16,142 nucleotides of DNA from Gemmatimonadales bacterium UBA2975 (lineage in GTDB: Bacteria; Gemmatimonadota; Gemmatimonadetes; Longimicrobiales; Gaopeijiaceae). The DNA lies in assembly GCA_002348265.1 (NCBI GenBank), contig DEAT01000085.1:341-16482 (forward strand), in the 5' to 3' direction. The position numbers were made by a program, and so were the translations under genes. The notes under the pieces are model-generated. The model was not told the origin of the DNA. It ran no database searches and saw only the letters and a list, made by a program, of their open reading frames with translations. The number at the start of each line of letters is the position of its first letter. The stretch's first letter is position 1. Positions 7,155 to 14,966 of this stretch are shown here, in pieces.

Positions 7155-9737
7155 ATGTTGAAGACCTTTCTAAGAATCGGCGCAACTGCCGCGGTAGTCA
7201 TAAGCGCCTCGGCTTCTGCCGTCGTCGGACAGTCAGTCGACCCACAAGCTGTTCTAGCGGACAAGAATTTCGTGGCCCCTACTAATGACATCGCTGAGAT
7301 GGTTCTCGCACCACGATATCTCAACGTGACACTGGTAAACGTCAGTCCCGACAAGAAGTGGTTCTTCCATGAGATCGGAGACGGGCCAGTGACTATGGAT
7401 CGCTTCTCTAAGGACTTCGACGAGCTCGGAGGAGTATTCATCGATTATGCGGCGAACAGGCATCGTAACCTCACGATCCGCTCAAGCATCGGTGTCAACG
7501 TAATTTCGGCTTCGGATGGCTCGGTGACAGAGGTGGCCGTTCCAAGTGGAGCACGCATATCGAATACCACATGGTCACCGGACGGAGGGCACCTCGCCTT
7601 CTACGTTCATACCGATGACGAAACCCATATCTACGTCGCAAATCCAAATAATGGGAGCAGTCAAAGAATCACTGACCAGCCAGTGCTGGCAACGATGGTT
7701 ACCGGTTTCGAATGGACAAACGATGGAAAAGAAATCGCTACCATTTTAGTTCCAGACCAGCGCAGTACTCGTCCTCTTCCTTCACGTATCCCTTCAGGTC
7801 CGCAGGTGAAGCAAACCGAAGAGGGAGAGAACATGCTTCGAACGTATGCGAGCCTTATGGCAACGCCATACGACGAGGAGCTTCTTGAGTGGCACGCAAC
7901 CGGACAACTGGCGGTCATCGCTCACGACAACCGCGAAGTCACCAAGATCGGTGATCCTGCAATGATCACTAGCTTCGACTTTTCGCCGACCGGACAGCAT
8001 GCCCGTGTCGAAATCATGAAAAAGCCTTTCAGTTACGTCGTTCCTGTTCGTTCATTCGGTCACGTAGAGCAGGTATGGGACCGTAGCGGGGCATCCTTAG
8101 TCGAACTAGCAGACGAAGACACACAAACAGGACTTGATGGTAACCTGCCGACGGCCCCCGGGGTGGGTGGCGAGTCTGATGAGCCGGATCGCCGCAACTT
8201 AACATGGAGAGTTGATGGAGCGGGGCTGACCTTCCTTCAGGAAGCGCCAGATGAAGAAGGAGGAGAAGAAGAACGTGGTGGACGCTTAGACAGGGTAATG
8301 CTTTGGGCTCCACCCTTCGACGCTTCTTCTCTATCCGTCGTATACGAGACAAGCTCTCGGATGTCTTCCCACCTTTTCAATGCCGATCACTCGATGCTCT
8401 TCGTAACAGAGCGCCCTCGCGGAGGCGGATCCGGTCGGAATGCCCCCGATGGAAAGGTCAAGCACTATGCTGTAGACCTAGCCGATGTAGAGACACAATA
8501 CACGATCGCGGAGTATGAGTCGGACGACTTTTACGGGAATCCGGGCTCACTGATTAATGGAAGTGGGCGCGTACCTAGCATTAGTCGCTTTGGTGGCGGG
8601 GGAAGCGAGGCTCAAATAGTCGAGACATCAGCTGACGGTTCAGCGGTCTTCCTCTACGGAAACGAGTACAACGAAGACCCAATGGTTGAGAGCCCGATAA
8701 ACTTCATAGATCGAGTCGAAATCCAGACCGGAGATAAGACCCGGATCTTCGAAGCAGGAAACGACGGCGAATACGTAAGGGTCGTATCAATCCTCGACGC
8801 CGAAGCCGCGTCTTTTGTGGTGTCAAGAGAATCGCCGACCGAGATCGCACAGTCACATCGGATTGAGGACGGCAGTATGACTCAATTAACGAACAACGTT
8901 GATTACACTCCGGAAATGACTAACGCCCCGAGGCAACGCTTCACAGTAGAGCGTCCCGACGGCTTCCGTTTCTTGGTCAACGTCACACTTCCTCCAGGTT
9001 ACCAAGAGGGCACGCGTTTACCAGCGATGTTCTGGTTTTATCCCCGAGAGTACACTGACCAGGAGAGCTATGACGAGCGTGGCCGGACATACAACAAAAA
9101 CGCGTTTCCAAATTTTGGTACCCGCTCAATGCAGTACCTCGTACAACTCGGTTATGCAGTAGTAGAACCAGACGCGCCGATAGTCGGAAAAGCAGGTCAG
9201 ATGAACAACAACTACGAGCATGATCTGAGAAACAATCTTGCAGCTGTGATTGACGAACTTGATCGACGTCAGCTCATCGACCGACAGAAGCTTGGTATCG
9301 GAGGCCACTCATACGGATCGTTCTCTACGGCTAATGCAATGGTGCACACGCCATTTTTCAAGGCGGGCATAGCTGGAGACGGGAATTTCAATCGCACGCT
9401 CACTCCACTGATGTTCCAGAGCGAAAGGCGCATTTTTTGGGACGCTAAGGACGTGTATACATCGATGTCACCGTTCTTCCATGCGAACAATATGACCGGG
9501 GCTCTTCTGATCTATCATGGCATGATAGATCAGAACGTTGGCACGGCACTGGACCATGCGCCTCGTATGTTCCACGCCCTGAACGGGCTTGGAAAAGACG
9601 CCTCAATGTACCTTTATCCGTATGAGGATCATGGCCCAGCCAGCCGCCGAACGCTCCTCGACCTTTGGGGCCGGTGGACCGCATGGCTCGATGTTCACCT
9701 ACGGGATGGGGGAGGAGACACTCCCGTAACCGAGTAA
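7155..9737 (+). CDS. Secreted S9D family peptidase, glutamyl-endopeptidase-like
   Basis: Exported serine peptidase of the prolyl oligopeptidase clan, 860 residues from ATG 7155. GTG 7152 is also in frame, but GGAG at 7143-7146 is spaced better for the ATG. A signal peptide covers about 1-25. A divergent beta-propeller (about 50-590) precedes the alpha/beta-hydrolase domain (about 600-850). Nucleophile S719 sits in GGHSYGSF; D792 (MIDQNVGT) and H826 (EDHG) complete the triad. The block NRTLTP...FQSE..IFWDA (about 746-764) closely resembles chloroplast glutamyl endopeptidase CGEP, pointing to subfamily S9D and likely cleavage after Glu (inference). The propeller gate would limit substrates to peptides or unfolded segments. 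An acidic, glycine-rich stretch at about 364-376 looks like a disordered surface insert. It is expressed separately from the downstream genes: an intrinsic terminator follows within 80 bases. It is divergent from the FKBP gene. Family firm; specificity inferred. Confidence 0.9.
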   Translation: MLKTFLRIGATAAVVISASASAVVGQSVDPQAVLADKNFVAPTNDIAEMVLAPRYLNVTLVNVSPDKKWFFHEIGDGPVTMDRFSKDFDELGGVFIDYAANRHRNLTIRSSIGVNVISASDGSVTEVAVPSGARISNTTWSPDGGHLAFYVHTDDETHIYVANPNNGSSQRITDQPVLATMVTGFEWTNDGKEIATILVPDQRSTRPLPSRIPSGPQVKQTEEGENMLRTYASLMATPYDEELLEWHATGQLAVIAHDNREVTKIGDPAMITSFDFSPTGQHARVEIMKKPFSYVVPVRSFGHVEQVWDRSGASLVELADEDTQTGLDGNLPTAPGVGGESDEPDRRNLTWRVDGAGLTFLQEAPDEEGGEEERGGRLDRVMLWAPPFDASSLSVVYETSSRMSSHLFNADHSMLFVTERPRGGGSGRNAPDGKVKHYAVDLADVETQYTIAEYESDDFYGNPGSLINGSGRVPSISRFGGGGSEAQIVETSADGSAVFLYGNEYNEDPMVESPINFIDRVEIQTGDKTRIFEAGNDGEYVRVVSILDAEAASFVVSRESPTEIAQSHRIEDGSMTQLTNNVDYTPEMTNAPRQRFTVERPDGFRFLVNVTLPPGYQEGTRLPAMFWFYPREYTDQESYDERGRTYNKNAFPNFGTRSMQYLVQLGYAVVEPDAPIVGKAGQMNNNYEHDLRNNLAAVIDELDRRQLIDRQKLGIGGHSYGSFSTANAMVHTPFFKAGIAGDGNFNRTLTPLMFQSERRIFWDAKDVYTSMSPFFHANNMTGALLIYHGMIDQNVGTALDHAPRMFHALNGLGKDASMYLYPYEDHGPASRRTLLDLWGRWTAWLDVHLRDGGGDTPVTE

Positions 9738-9810
9738 CCAGTAAGAGAGGTCGGTGAGTATAGCCGAGTCCGATTTTGTCCTCGCGACCCAAGACGATGA
9801 GTCTCCGTAT

Positions 9811-9846
9811 AACCCCACTCGATCGGCCGGGTGGGGTTTTCCTTTT
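9811..9846 (+). terminator. Intrinsic terminator of the S9D peptidase gene
   Basis: The arms AACCCCAC (9811-9818) and GTGGGGTT (9831-9838) form an 8-bp GC-rich stem with a 12-base loop, followed by a T-rich tail TTTTCCTTTT (9837-9846). It starts 73 bases after the S9D stop. An in-frame GTG at 9754 would extend the next gene through this hairpin, so the terminator argues that the next gene starts after it. Confidence 0.82.
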
Positions 9847-9889
9847 CACACGTGTCCCACAAAATGGCGTCACGCTTCGACTCTACTCC

Positions 9890-9893
9890 GGAG
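9890..9893 (+). promoter_or_regulatory. Shine-Dalgarno site fixing the serine hydrolase start
   Basis: GGAG lies 7 bases before ATG 9901. The ATG is followed directly by a signal peptide, while the 49 codons upstream in frame cross a terminator and resemble no exported N-terminus. Confidence 0.72.
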
Positions 9894-9900
9894 TTCAATA

Positions 9901-11562
9901 ATGACGACGCCTCGCTCGCAACACCTCATCACGATCGCATTCGCAACTGCCGCAATAGCGGTGGCTCCCGCCCCCGTACACACTCAAGTCGACTCGTCAA
10001 TCCAGTCGCGCGTTGATGAAATCTTTTCTCAGTGGGACTCGGAAATGTCTCCAGGCTGCTCGGTCGGGGTCACACAAAACGGTGAAACACTATTCGAGCG
10101 CGCATACGGTATGGCTGACCTCGAGTGGGACATCCCAAATACGCCAGAGACGATCTTCGAAGGAGGTTCAGTATCGAAGCAGTTCGCCGCTGCAGCAGTG
10201 GTACTTCTAGTTCTCGACGGGGTGCTCTCGCTAGAGGACGATGTGCGGCGATGGGTCCCTGAAATTCCAGACTATGGAAACAAAATCACATTGCATCACC
10301 TCATGACTCACACCAGTGGCTTGCGTGACTGGGGAAGTATTGCTTCGATCTCGGGCTGGGGACGTGAGAATCGCGCGCACGATCATGACGACGTACTAGA
10401 CATTCTCAGTCGCCAAACCCAACTCAACTTCGAGCCGGGAACCGAATACTCATACAGCAACAGCGGATACAACCTCCTCGCCATCGTAATAGACCGCGCC
10501 AGCGGAACGTCGTTCGCCGAATTTTCAAAAACTCGTCTGTTCGAACCAGCCGGCATGGTAAACACACAGTGGAGGGACAGCCACCGTCGCATCATTCGTG
10601 GCCGCTCTTCTGCGTACAACCAGACAGAAAACAGTTGGGAGATCAACCGTCCAGTGGAGTACGTCCATGGCAACGGAGGCATACTGACTACGGTTGGGGA
10701 CCTAGGGATTTGGAACCAAGTGCTCACGACAGGTGGACCTTGGGGACAGGATTTCGTGACCCTCATGCACAAGCCCGGGGTCCTGCGCGATGGCTCTGAG
10801 ATCAAGTATGCCGGCGGCCTAATGCTGTCGTCGCTTGGAGACGTTCAGGCCGTGACCCATACAGGATCGACCGCTGGATACAGAGCGTTTCTAGGTCGAT
10901 TCCCCGAGCAGGGCATATCTGTGGCCATGCTCTGTAACGCATCTAATGTGTCAACTGGAGCTACGGGGCAAAGTATCGCACGCGCGTTCCTCGGTAACGC
11001 TATCAAGGACCCAAATACGCCAAACTATAGAGCCGAATCTGCAGCTTTCAATCTGGAGCCATTTGTCGGACTTTACCGCGAGCCCATGACGGGTCTTCCC
11101 ATGCGGATAACGAGTCAAAACGGAGTACTTTATTCAGGAACAACAGCACTGCTCCCTTTATCCGGTTCAGAGTTCCAAGTTGGAAATGGAGATCGGCGCT
11201 ACATCTTCGAGCGCAGAGCCGGTAAGGTCATTGGATTCGAAGTCGAAGACTGGCAGTACTCCGAGCGCAGCTTCGAGAAAGTTCCAACGTGGACACCCAA
11301 TCGATCGGAACTCAATGAATTCGAAGGCGACTATAGAAGCGAGGAAGCAGAAACGTTCTTCAGGGTTACAGCCACGCAGAACGGATTAGAAATCTGGCAA
11401 CGACCCAATGATAGGTTCGAGGTGCACCCCGTTTACGGAGACGGATTTCGTTCAGGGGGGCGAATGGTCCGATTCCGCCGAGATGAGGACGGCGAAATCA
11501 TTGGGCTCTCATTGAGTATAGGTAGAGTGTACGATATGAGGTTTTCCCGAGAAGGAACGTGA
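9901..11562 (+). CDS. Secreted serine hydrolase, class C beta-lactamase / penicillin-binding fold
   Basis: Exported 553-residue hydrolase. The signal peptide is about residues 1-29. The beta-lactamase-fold domain spans about 32-370. The nucleophile and base lie in SVSK (S90, K93). The second motif is YSN (Y185, N187), and the third is HTG (320-322) in place of KTG. HTG is common in esterase, D-aminopeptidase and carboxypeptidase relatives of this fold, so antibiotic resistance is not implied. Residues about 380-553 form a separate beta-rich C-terminal region, as in many family members with a lipocalin-like tail. The substrate could be a D-amino-acid peptide, an ester or an amide, and cannot be chosen from sequence. 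ATG 9901 is preferred over an in-frame GTG at 9754 because of the ribosome site, the signal peptide and the intervening terminator. It lies 201 bases before another exported peptidase gene on the same strand. Confidence 0.9.
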   Translation: MTTPRSQHLITIAFATAAIAVAPAPVHTQVDSSIQSRVDEIFSQWDSEMSPGCSVGVTQNGETLFERAYGMADLEWDIPNTPETIFEGGSVSKQFAAAAVVLLVLDGVLSLEDDVRRWVPEIPDYGNKITLHHLMTHTSGLRDWGSIASISGWGRENRAHDHDDVLDILSRQTQLNFEPGTEYSYSNSGYNLLAIVIDRASGTSFAEFSKTRLFEPAGMVNTQWRDSHRRIIRGRSSAYNQTENSWEINRPVEYVHGNGGILTTVGDLGIWNQVLTTGGPWGQDFVTLMHKPGVLRDGSEIKYAGGLMLSSLGDVQAVTHTGSTAGYRAFLGRFPEQGISVAMLCNASNVSTGATGQSIARAFLGNAIKDPNTPNYRAESAAFNLEPFVGLYREPMTGLPMRITSQNGVLYSGTTALLPLSGSEFQVGNGDRRYIFERRAGKVIGFEVEDWQYSERSFEKVPTWTPNRSELNEFEGDYRSEEAETFFRVTATQNGLEIWQRPNDRFEVHPVYGDGFRSGGRMVRFRRDEDGEIIGLSLSIGRVYDMRFSREGT

Positions 11563-11763
11563 CCACCCGACATCACTATGCTGAAGGAGCCATTGCTTGG
11601 TCTTGTATCACTAGGCATCAAATGGTTCTCGCCTCAAGTGACACCTATCTTCTCTTTTTGCGATGAGATCCATCATTTTGAGTTCGTTGTCGAATCCCCA
11701 AAATGGGGAGCAACATCACCCCCCTGGCCAGGCGAAAAAGACTGCCGAACTGAGGTAGAACCC
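11563..11763 (+). other. 201-base intergenic region before the second S9 peptidase gene
   Basis: An in-frame ATG at 11578 keeps this region open, but the encoded 62 residues look nothing like an exported N-terminus and are followed by a clear signal peptide at 11764. A small hairpin, CCCCA (11697-11701) with TGGGG (11704-11708), is present. TTGAGT at 11678-11683 has no good -10 partner. The length suggests a separate promoter, but I cannot place it. Confidence 0.4.
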
Positions 11764-13809
11764 ATGACTGTGTTCAGTGCCAAACCGATTCGGATCCGAC
11801 TAGGTCTCCTTGCCTCACTAACAATGGCATTGGCTGGGCCCACGACCGCTCAAGAAACGGTGCGCCTTTCCCTAGAAAACTACATGGACATGGAGACCGT
11901 CTCCGGACCACAAATCTCTCCCGACGGTTCTGAGGTTGTCTACACACGTTCTTGGTTCGACATGCTCAACGACCGCAGAGAATCCTCAATCTGGATAATG
12001 AATGCGGACGGTTCCAAAAACCGAAGCCTGCTAGACGGAGCTGGAGTCCAATGGTCACCTGACGGCACCCGTATTCTGTTCACCGCTCCGGGCGAACCGG
12101 ATGGAACCCAAATCCATGTGCGTTGGATGGACGCAGAAGGTTCTACTTCACAGATCACGCGTATTGCAAACGCGCCAACCAATGTTCGCTGGTCCCCGGA
12201 CGGGAACTGGATCGCCTTTACCAGCCGCGTCGACACTCAGGCCGACTTTGCTGGCGTAGACCTTCCCAGCAGACCTAGCGGAGCGGTTTGGACACCCGGG
12301 CCGAAGATCGCGGAGCGCGCAGGATACAAACGTGATCGTGTAGGTTATGTCGATACAGGATGGAATCACCTTTTCGTAGTCCCCGCAGAGGGGGGAACGG
12401 CCCGCCAGCTAACCACCGGCGACTGGAATCACAACGGTGTCGCGTGGAGCCCGGACGGAAATGAGATCTATTTCACCTCGTATAGAACTGAGGACTGGGA
12501 TGCACCGGAGCATTGGCAGGAGTCCGACATCTACGCCGTCGAGATCTCTACTGGATCTATCCGTCAGCTAACGGAAGAGCGCGGAGCAGACAATTCTCCT
12601 GTGCCGTCACCAGATGGATCACTCATCGCATATATCTCGGGTGACGAGCACGATGACACCTACCGTAACTCCCAAATCCACATAATGCTCCGGGACGGAT
12701 CTGGGAAGCGAAGCATCTCAAAAGACTACGACCGGCAATCTGGTGGCCTGATGTGGGCTCCCGACGGGAATAGCCTGTATTTCAGTGTTTCTCGTGAAGG
12801 TTACCGAAGCCTCCACTCTGCATCGATCCAAGGAGGGGTCGAGCAAGTTACGGATAGCAAGAGCCTCTTCACTCTCTCATCATTTTCGGATGACGGCACA
12901 GCCGTCGGCACCATCTCGAGTGCTCACGAGCCAGGAGATATATACCGTTGGGACCTCGCCAACCCTGACGAGACAATAAGGCTCACCAGAGTAAACGAGG
13001 ACATCCTAAACAACGTGACACTCGGTGAAGTTGAGGAGGTATGGTACCGATCTGAACCCTTCGACATCCAGGGATGGATCGTGAAACCACCAGATTTTGA
13101 CTCGCAGCGTCAGTACCCGCTCATGTTAGCAATCCACGGAGGTCCTCACAGCATGTATAACGGGGGCTTCAACTTTTCCTTCCAAGAGCACGCAGCAAAC
13201 GACTACGTGGTGCTTTATACGAATCCTCGAGGCTCAACCGGATATGGCACCGAATTCGCAAACGCGATTCAGCACGATTACCCAGGCGTTGACATGCAGG
13301 ATCTCATGCGAGGTGTCGATCACATGTTGGAAACTGGGTACATAGATCGAGACAATCTATTCGTCTATGGCTGTTCAGGCGGAGGGATATTGACGACCTA
13401 TATCGTGGGCAACACAGATCGTTTCACTGCAGCCTCAGCGAATTGTCCGATCGTGAACTGGATGTCCGCTATGGGAACATCAGATGCCATCAGCTACACA
13501 AGAACGTTCGAAACACCTTTCTGGGAGGACCCGACCGAGTGGATCGATCGCTCGTCGATTTTCTATGTTGGCAACGTAACTACCCCAACCATGTTGATGA
13601 CTGGTGAGCTTGACCTTAGAACACCGATGGGCCAAACCGAGGAGTACTATCAAGCGCTCCATTACATTGGCGTGCCAACAGTCATGGTCCGTTTTCAGGG
13701 GGAATGGCACGGAACTGGTTCTCGTCCTTCCAACTTCATGAGAACTCAACTCTATCTTCGGAAATGGTGGGAGAAGTGGGGGACACATGACGACCCACCC
13801 GTGAGCTGA
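11764..13809 (+). CDS. Secreted S9 family peptidase, dipeptidyl/acylaminoacyl-peptidase-like
   Basis: Exported serine exopeptidase of the prolyl oligopeptidase family, 681 residues from ATG 11764. GAGG at 11752-11755, 8 bases upstream, and an immediate signal peptide (1-30, ending TTAQ) support this start over an in-frame ATG at 11578. The beta-propeller (about 40-415) carries PD40-type motifs: WSPDG at 97-101, 143-147 and 228-232, PSPDG at 281-285 and WAPDG at 331-335. The alpha/beta-hydrolase domain is about 425-675. It holds an HGGP oxyanion region (458-461), NPRGSTGYG (487-495), nucleophile S538 in YGCSGGG, D617 in GELDLRTP and H649 in EWHG. GCSGGG and the later ALxxxGVPTxxVR block resemble S9C/acylaminoacyl-peptidase-like proteins. 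It probably removes N-terminal dipeptides or blocked residues from peptides in the periplasm (inference). The gap to nadA is 90 bases, so read-through into nadA is possible. Confidence 0.92.
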   Translation: MTVFSAKPIRIRLGLLASLTMALAGPTTAQETVRLSLENYMDMETVSGPQISPDGSEVVYTRSWFDMLNDRRESSIWIMNADGSKNRSLLDGAGVQWSPDGTRILFTAPGEPDGTQIHVRWMDAEGSTSQITRIANAPTNVRWSPDGNWIAFTSRVDTQADFAGVDLPSRPSGAVWTPGPKIAERAGYKRDRVGYVDTGWNHLFVVPAEGGTARQLTTGDWNHNGVAWSPDGNEIYFTSYRTEDWDAPEHWQESDIYAVEISTGSIRQLTEERGADNSPVPSPDGSLIAYISGDEHDDTYRNSQIHIMLRDGSGKRSISKDYDRQSGGLMWAPDGNSLYFSVSREGYRSLHSASIQGGVEQVTDSKSLFTLSSFSDDGTAVGTISSAHEPGDIYRWDLANPDETIRLTRVNEDILNNVTLGEVEEVWYRSEPFDIQGWIVKPPDFDSQRQYPLMLAIHGGPHSMYNGGFNFSFQEHAANDYVVLYTNPRGSTGYGTEFANAIQHDYPGVDMQDLMRGVDHMLETGYIDRDNLFVYGCSGGGILTTYIVGNTDRFTAASANCPIVNWMSAMGTSDAISYTRTFETPFWEDPTEWIDRSSIFYVGNVTTPTMLMTGELDLRTPMGQTEEYYQALHYIGVPTVMVRFQGEWHGTGSRPSNFMRTQLYLRKWWEKWGTHDDPPVS

Positions 13810-13899
13810 CTTCAGTAAAGGTATTAACCACAAGAAGATGGCGCCGGACACGATCATGCTCGATCTTCAGAACTTCAGCGGTGTATTGCTTCACGCAGG
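13810..13899 (+). other. Leader between the S9 peptidase gene and nadA
   Basis: This 90-base gap holds an imperfect hairpin, GAAGAT (13834-13839) with ATCTTC (13863-13868), with the palindrome GGCGCC in its loop. An ATG at 13838 opens a 26-codon frame that overlaps the nadA start. It has only a weak purine run upstream. No intrinsic terminator closes the peptidase gene here. It could be a nadA leader, but nothing proves regulation. Confidence 0.25.
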
Positions 13900-14925
13900 G
13901 TGTTTCGTAGAGTTTTAGCCCGGTTTCGTATTGAATTTGTGACCGTCTTGAATCCTACATCGATCCAGATCAGCCCCGCAGACCGCCTGCGTGGTATCCT
14001 CCCCGATCCCGAGATCGCGGCGATAAGCCCGATCATCGAAGAGATTGAGGAGCTCAAGCTCGCACGTAATGCAGCGATCTTGGCACACAATTACATGACG
14101 CCAGACATCTTCCATGGCGTCTCCGATCTTAGAGGTGATTCGCTAGCCCTAGCTAGGATGGCCGCTGAGACCGAAGCTGACGTAATTGTGGTCGCGGGCG
14201 TGCACTTTATGGCTGAAACTGCCAAAATCGCGAACGAAGAAAAGACAGTCCTCATACCCGACACTCAAGCGGGGTGCTCTCTAGCGGATGCGATCACCGG
14301 CGCAGACGTACGGCTGCTGAAAGAGCGATACCCTGGTGTTCCCGTGGTCACATACGTGAACACCTCGGCAGAAGTGAAGGCGGAATCTGATATCTGCTGC
14401 ACATCAGGAAACGCGGTTCAAGTAGTTGAATCGCTTGGCGTGGATCGTGTGATTTTCCTTCCTGATCAGTACCTCGGTCGGTGGGTAGCAACACAGACCG
14501 AGATCGAGATCATCTTGTGGGAAGGTTCGTGCGAGGTGCACGAGCGTTTCACGGCCGAAGAACTTCGGGGATATCGGAACCTGAATCCGGGAATCCAGAT
14601 CATCGCGCATCCAGAATGTCCTCCAGACGTATTGCAGGAAGCTGACTTCGTCGGGTCTACAGCCGGAATGATAGACTGGGTAAAACACGAGCGGCCCCGT
14701 CAGGTCGTTATGGTTACCGAATGTTCTATGAGTGACAATGTCGCCGCCGAATCTCCTCAGACTGAATTTCTTCGACCTTGCAACCTCTGTCCCCACATGA
14801 AACGCATCAACCTTGAAAATATCAGAGATGCATTGCGCGACATGAAGAACGAGGTAACGATCGCTCCTGGGATCGCTGGTCGAGCACGTGAAGCCGTTGA
14901 GCGTATGCTCGCGGTTCAGGTCTGA
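13900..14925 (+). CDS. nadA: Quinolinate synthase A
   Basis: Cytoplasmic [4Fe-4S] enzyme that condenses iminoaspartate with dihydroxyacetone phosphate to give quinolinate, the second step of de novo NAD synthesis. The 341 residues show the family's three repeated domains. Substrate-binding AHNY is at 62-65, GDSLALA at 79-85 and GVHFMAE at 100-106. The three expected iron-sulfur cysteines are in QAGCSLAD (C126), DICCTSGNA (C166 or C167) and CNLCPHM (C297, with C294 close by). Other hallmarks are HPECPP (237-242) and GSTAGM (252-257). The start is uncertain: GTG 13900 is the longest choice but has only AGG directly before it, and GTG 13939 or TTG 13948 are also in frame with no better ribosome site. 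nadC follows 41 bases later, so a nadA-nadC unit is likely. No nadB is adjacent, so iminoaspartate must come from an L-aspartate oxidase or dehydrogenase encoded elsewhere. Confidence 0.95.
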   Translation: MFRRVLARFRIEFVTVLNPTSIQISPADRLRGILPDPEIAAISPIIEEIEELKLARNAAILAHNYMTPDIFHGVSDLRGDSLALARMAAETEADVIVVAGVHFMAETAKIANEEKTVLIPDTQAGCSLADAITGADVRLLKERYPGVPVVTYVNTSAEVKAESDICCTSGNAVQVVESLGVDRVIFLPDQYLGRWVATQTEIEIILWEGSCEVHERFTAEELRGYRNLNPGIQIIAHPECPPDVLQEADFVGSTAGMIDWVKHERPRQVVMVTECSMSDNVAAESPQTEFLRPCNLCPHMKRINLENIRDALRDMKNEVTIAPGIAGRAREAVERMLAVQV

Positions 14926-14966
14926 GTCTCCGGGAATTCTACCAACGCTGACCTCCAACTCCTCAA

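Noticed and set aside
9901..11562. Reading the serine hydrolase as an antibiotic-resistance beta-lactamase
   Set aside because: The SxxK, YxN and HTG motifs fit the broad fold, but the HTG and the extra C-terminal domain are typical of esterase/peptidase relatives. Nothing indicates resistance.
13480..13857. Minus-strand frame of 125 codons over the end of the S9 peptidase gene
   Set aside because: It is antisense to the catalytic Asp and His segment of a well-supported peptidase and has no ribosome site or domain.
13810..13899. A known NAD-sensing riboswitch upstream of nadA
   Set aside because: I could not recognise the conserved tandem-hairpin layout by eye. Only one weak stem is present, so no riboswitch is called. 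A covariance search would be decisive.
14404..14958. Minus-strand frame of 184 codons opposite nadA
   Set aside because: The plus-strand NadA product has all its conserved motifs across this span. The antisense translation resembles nothing known to me.
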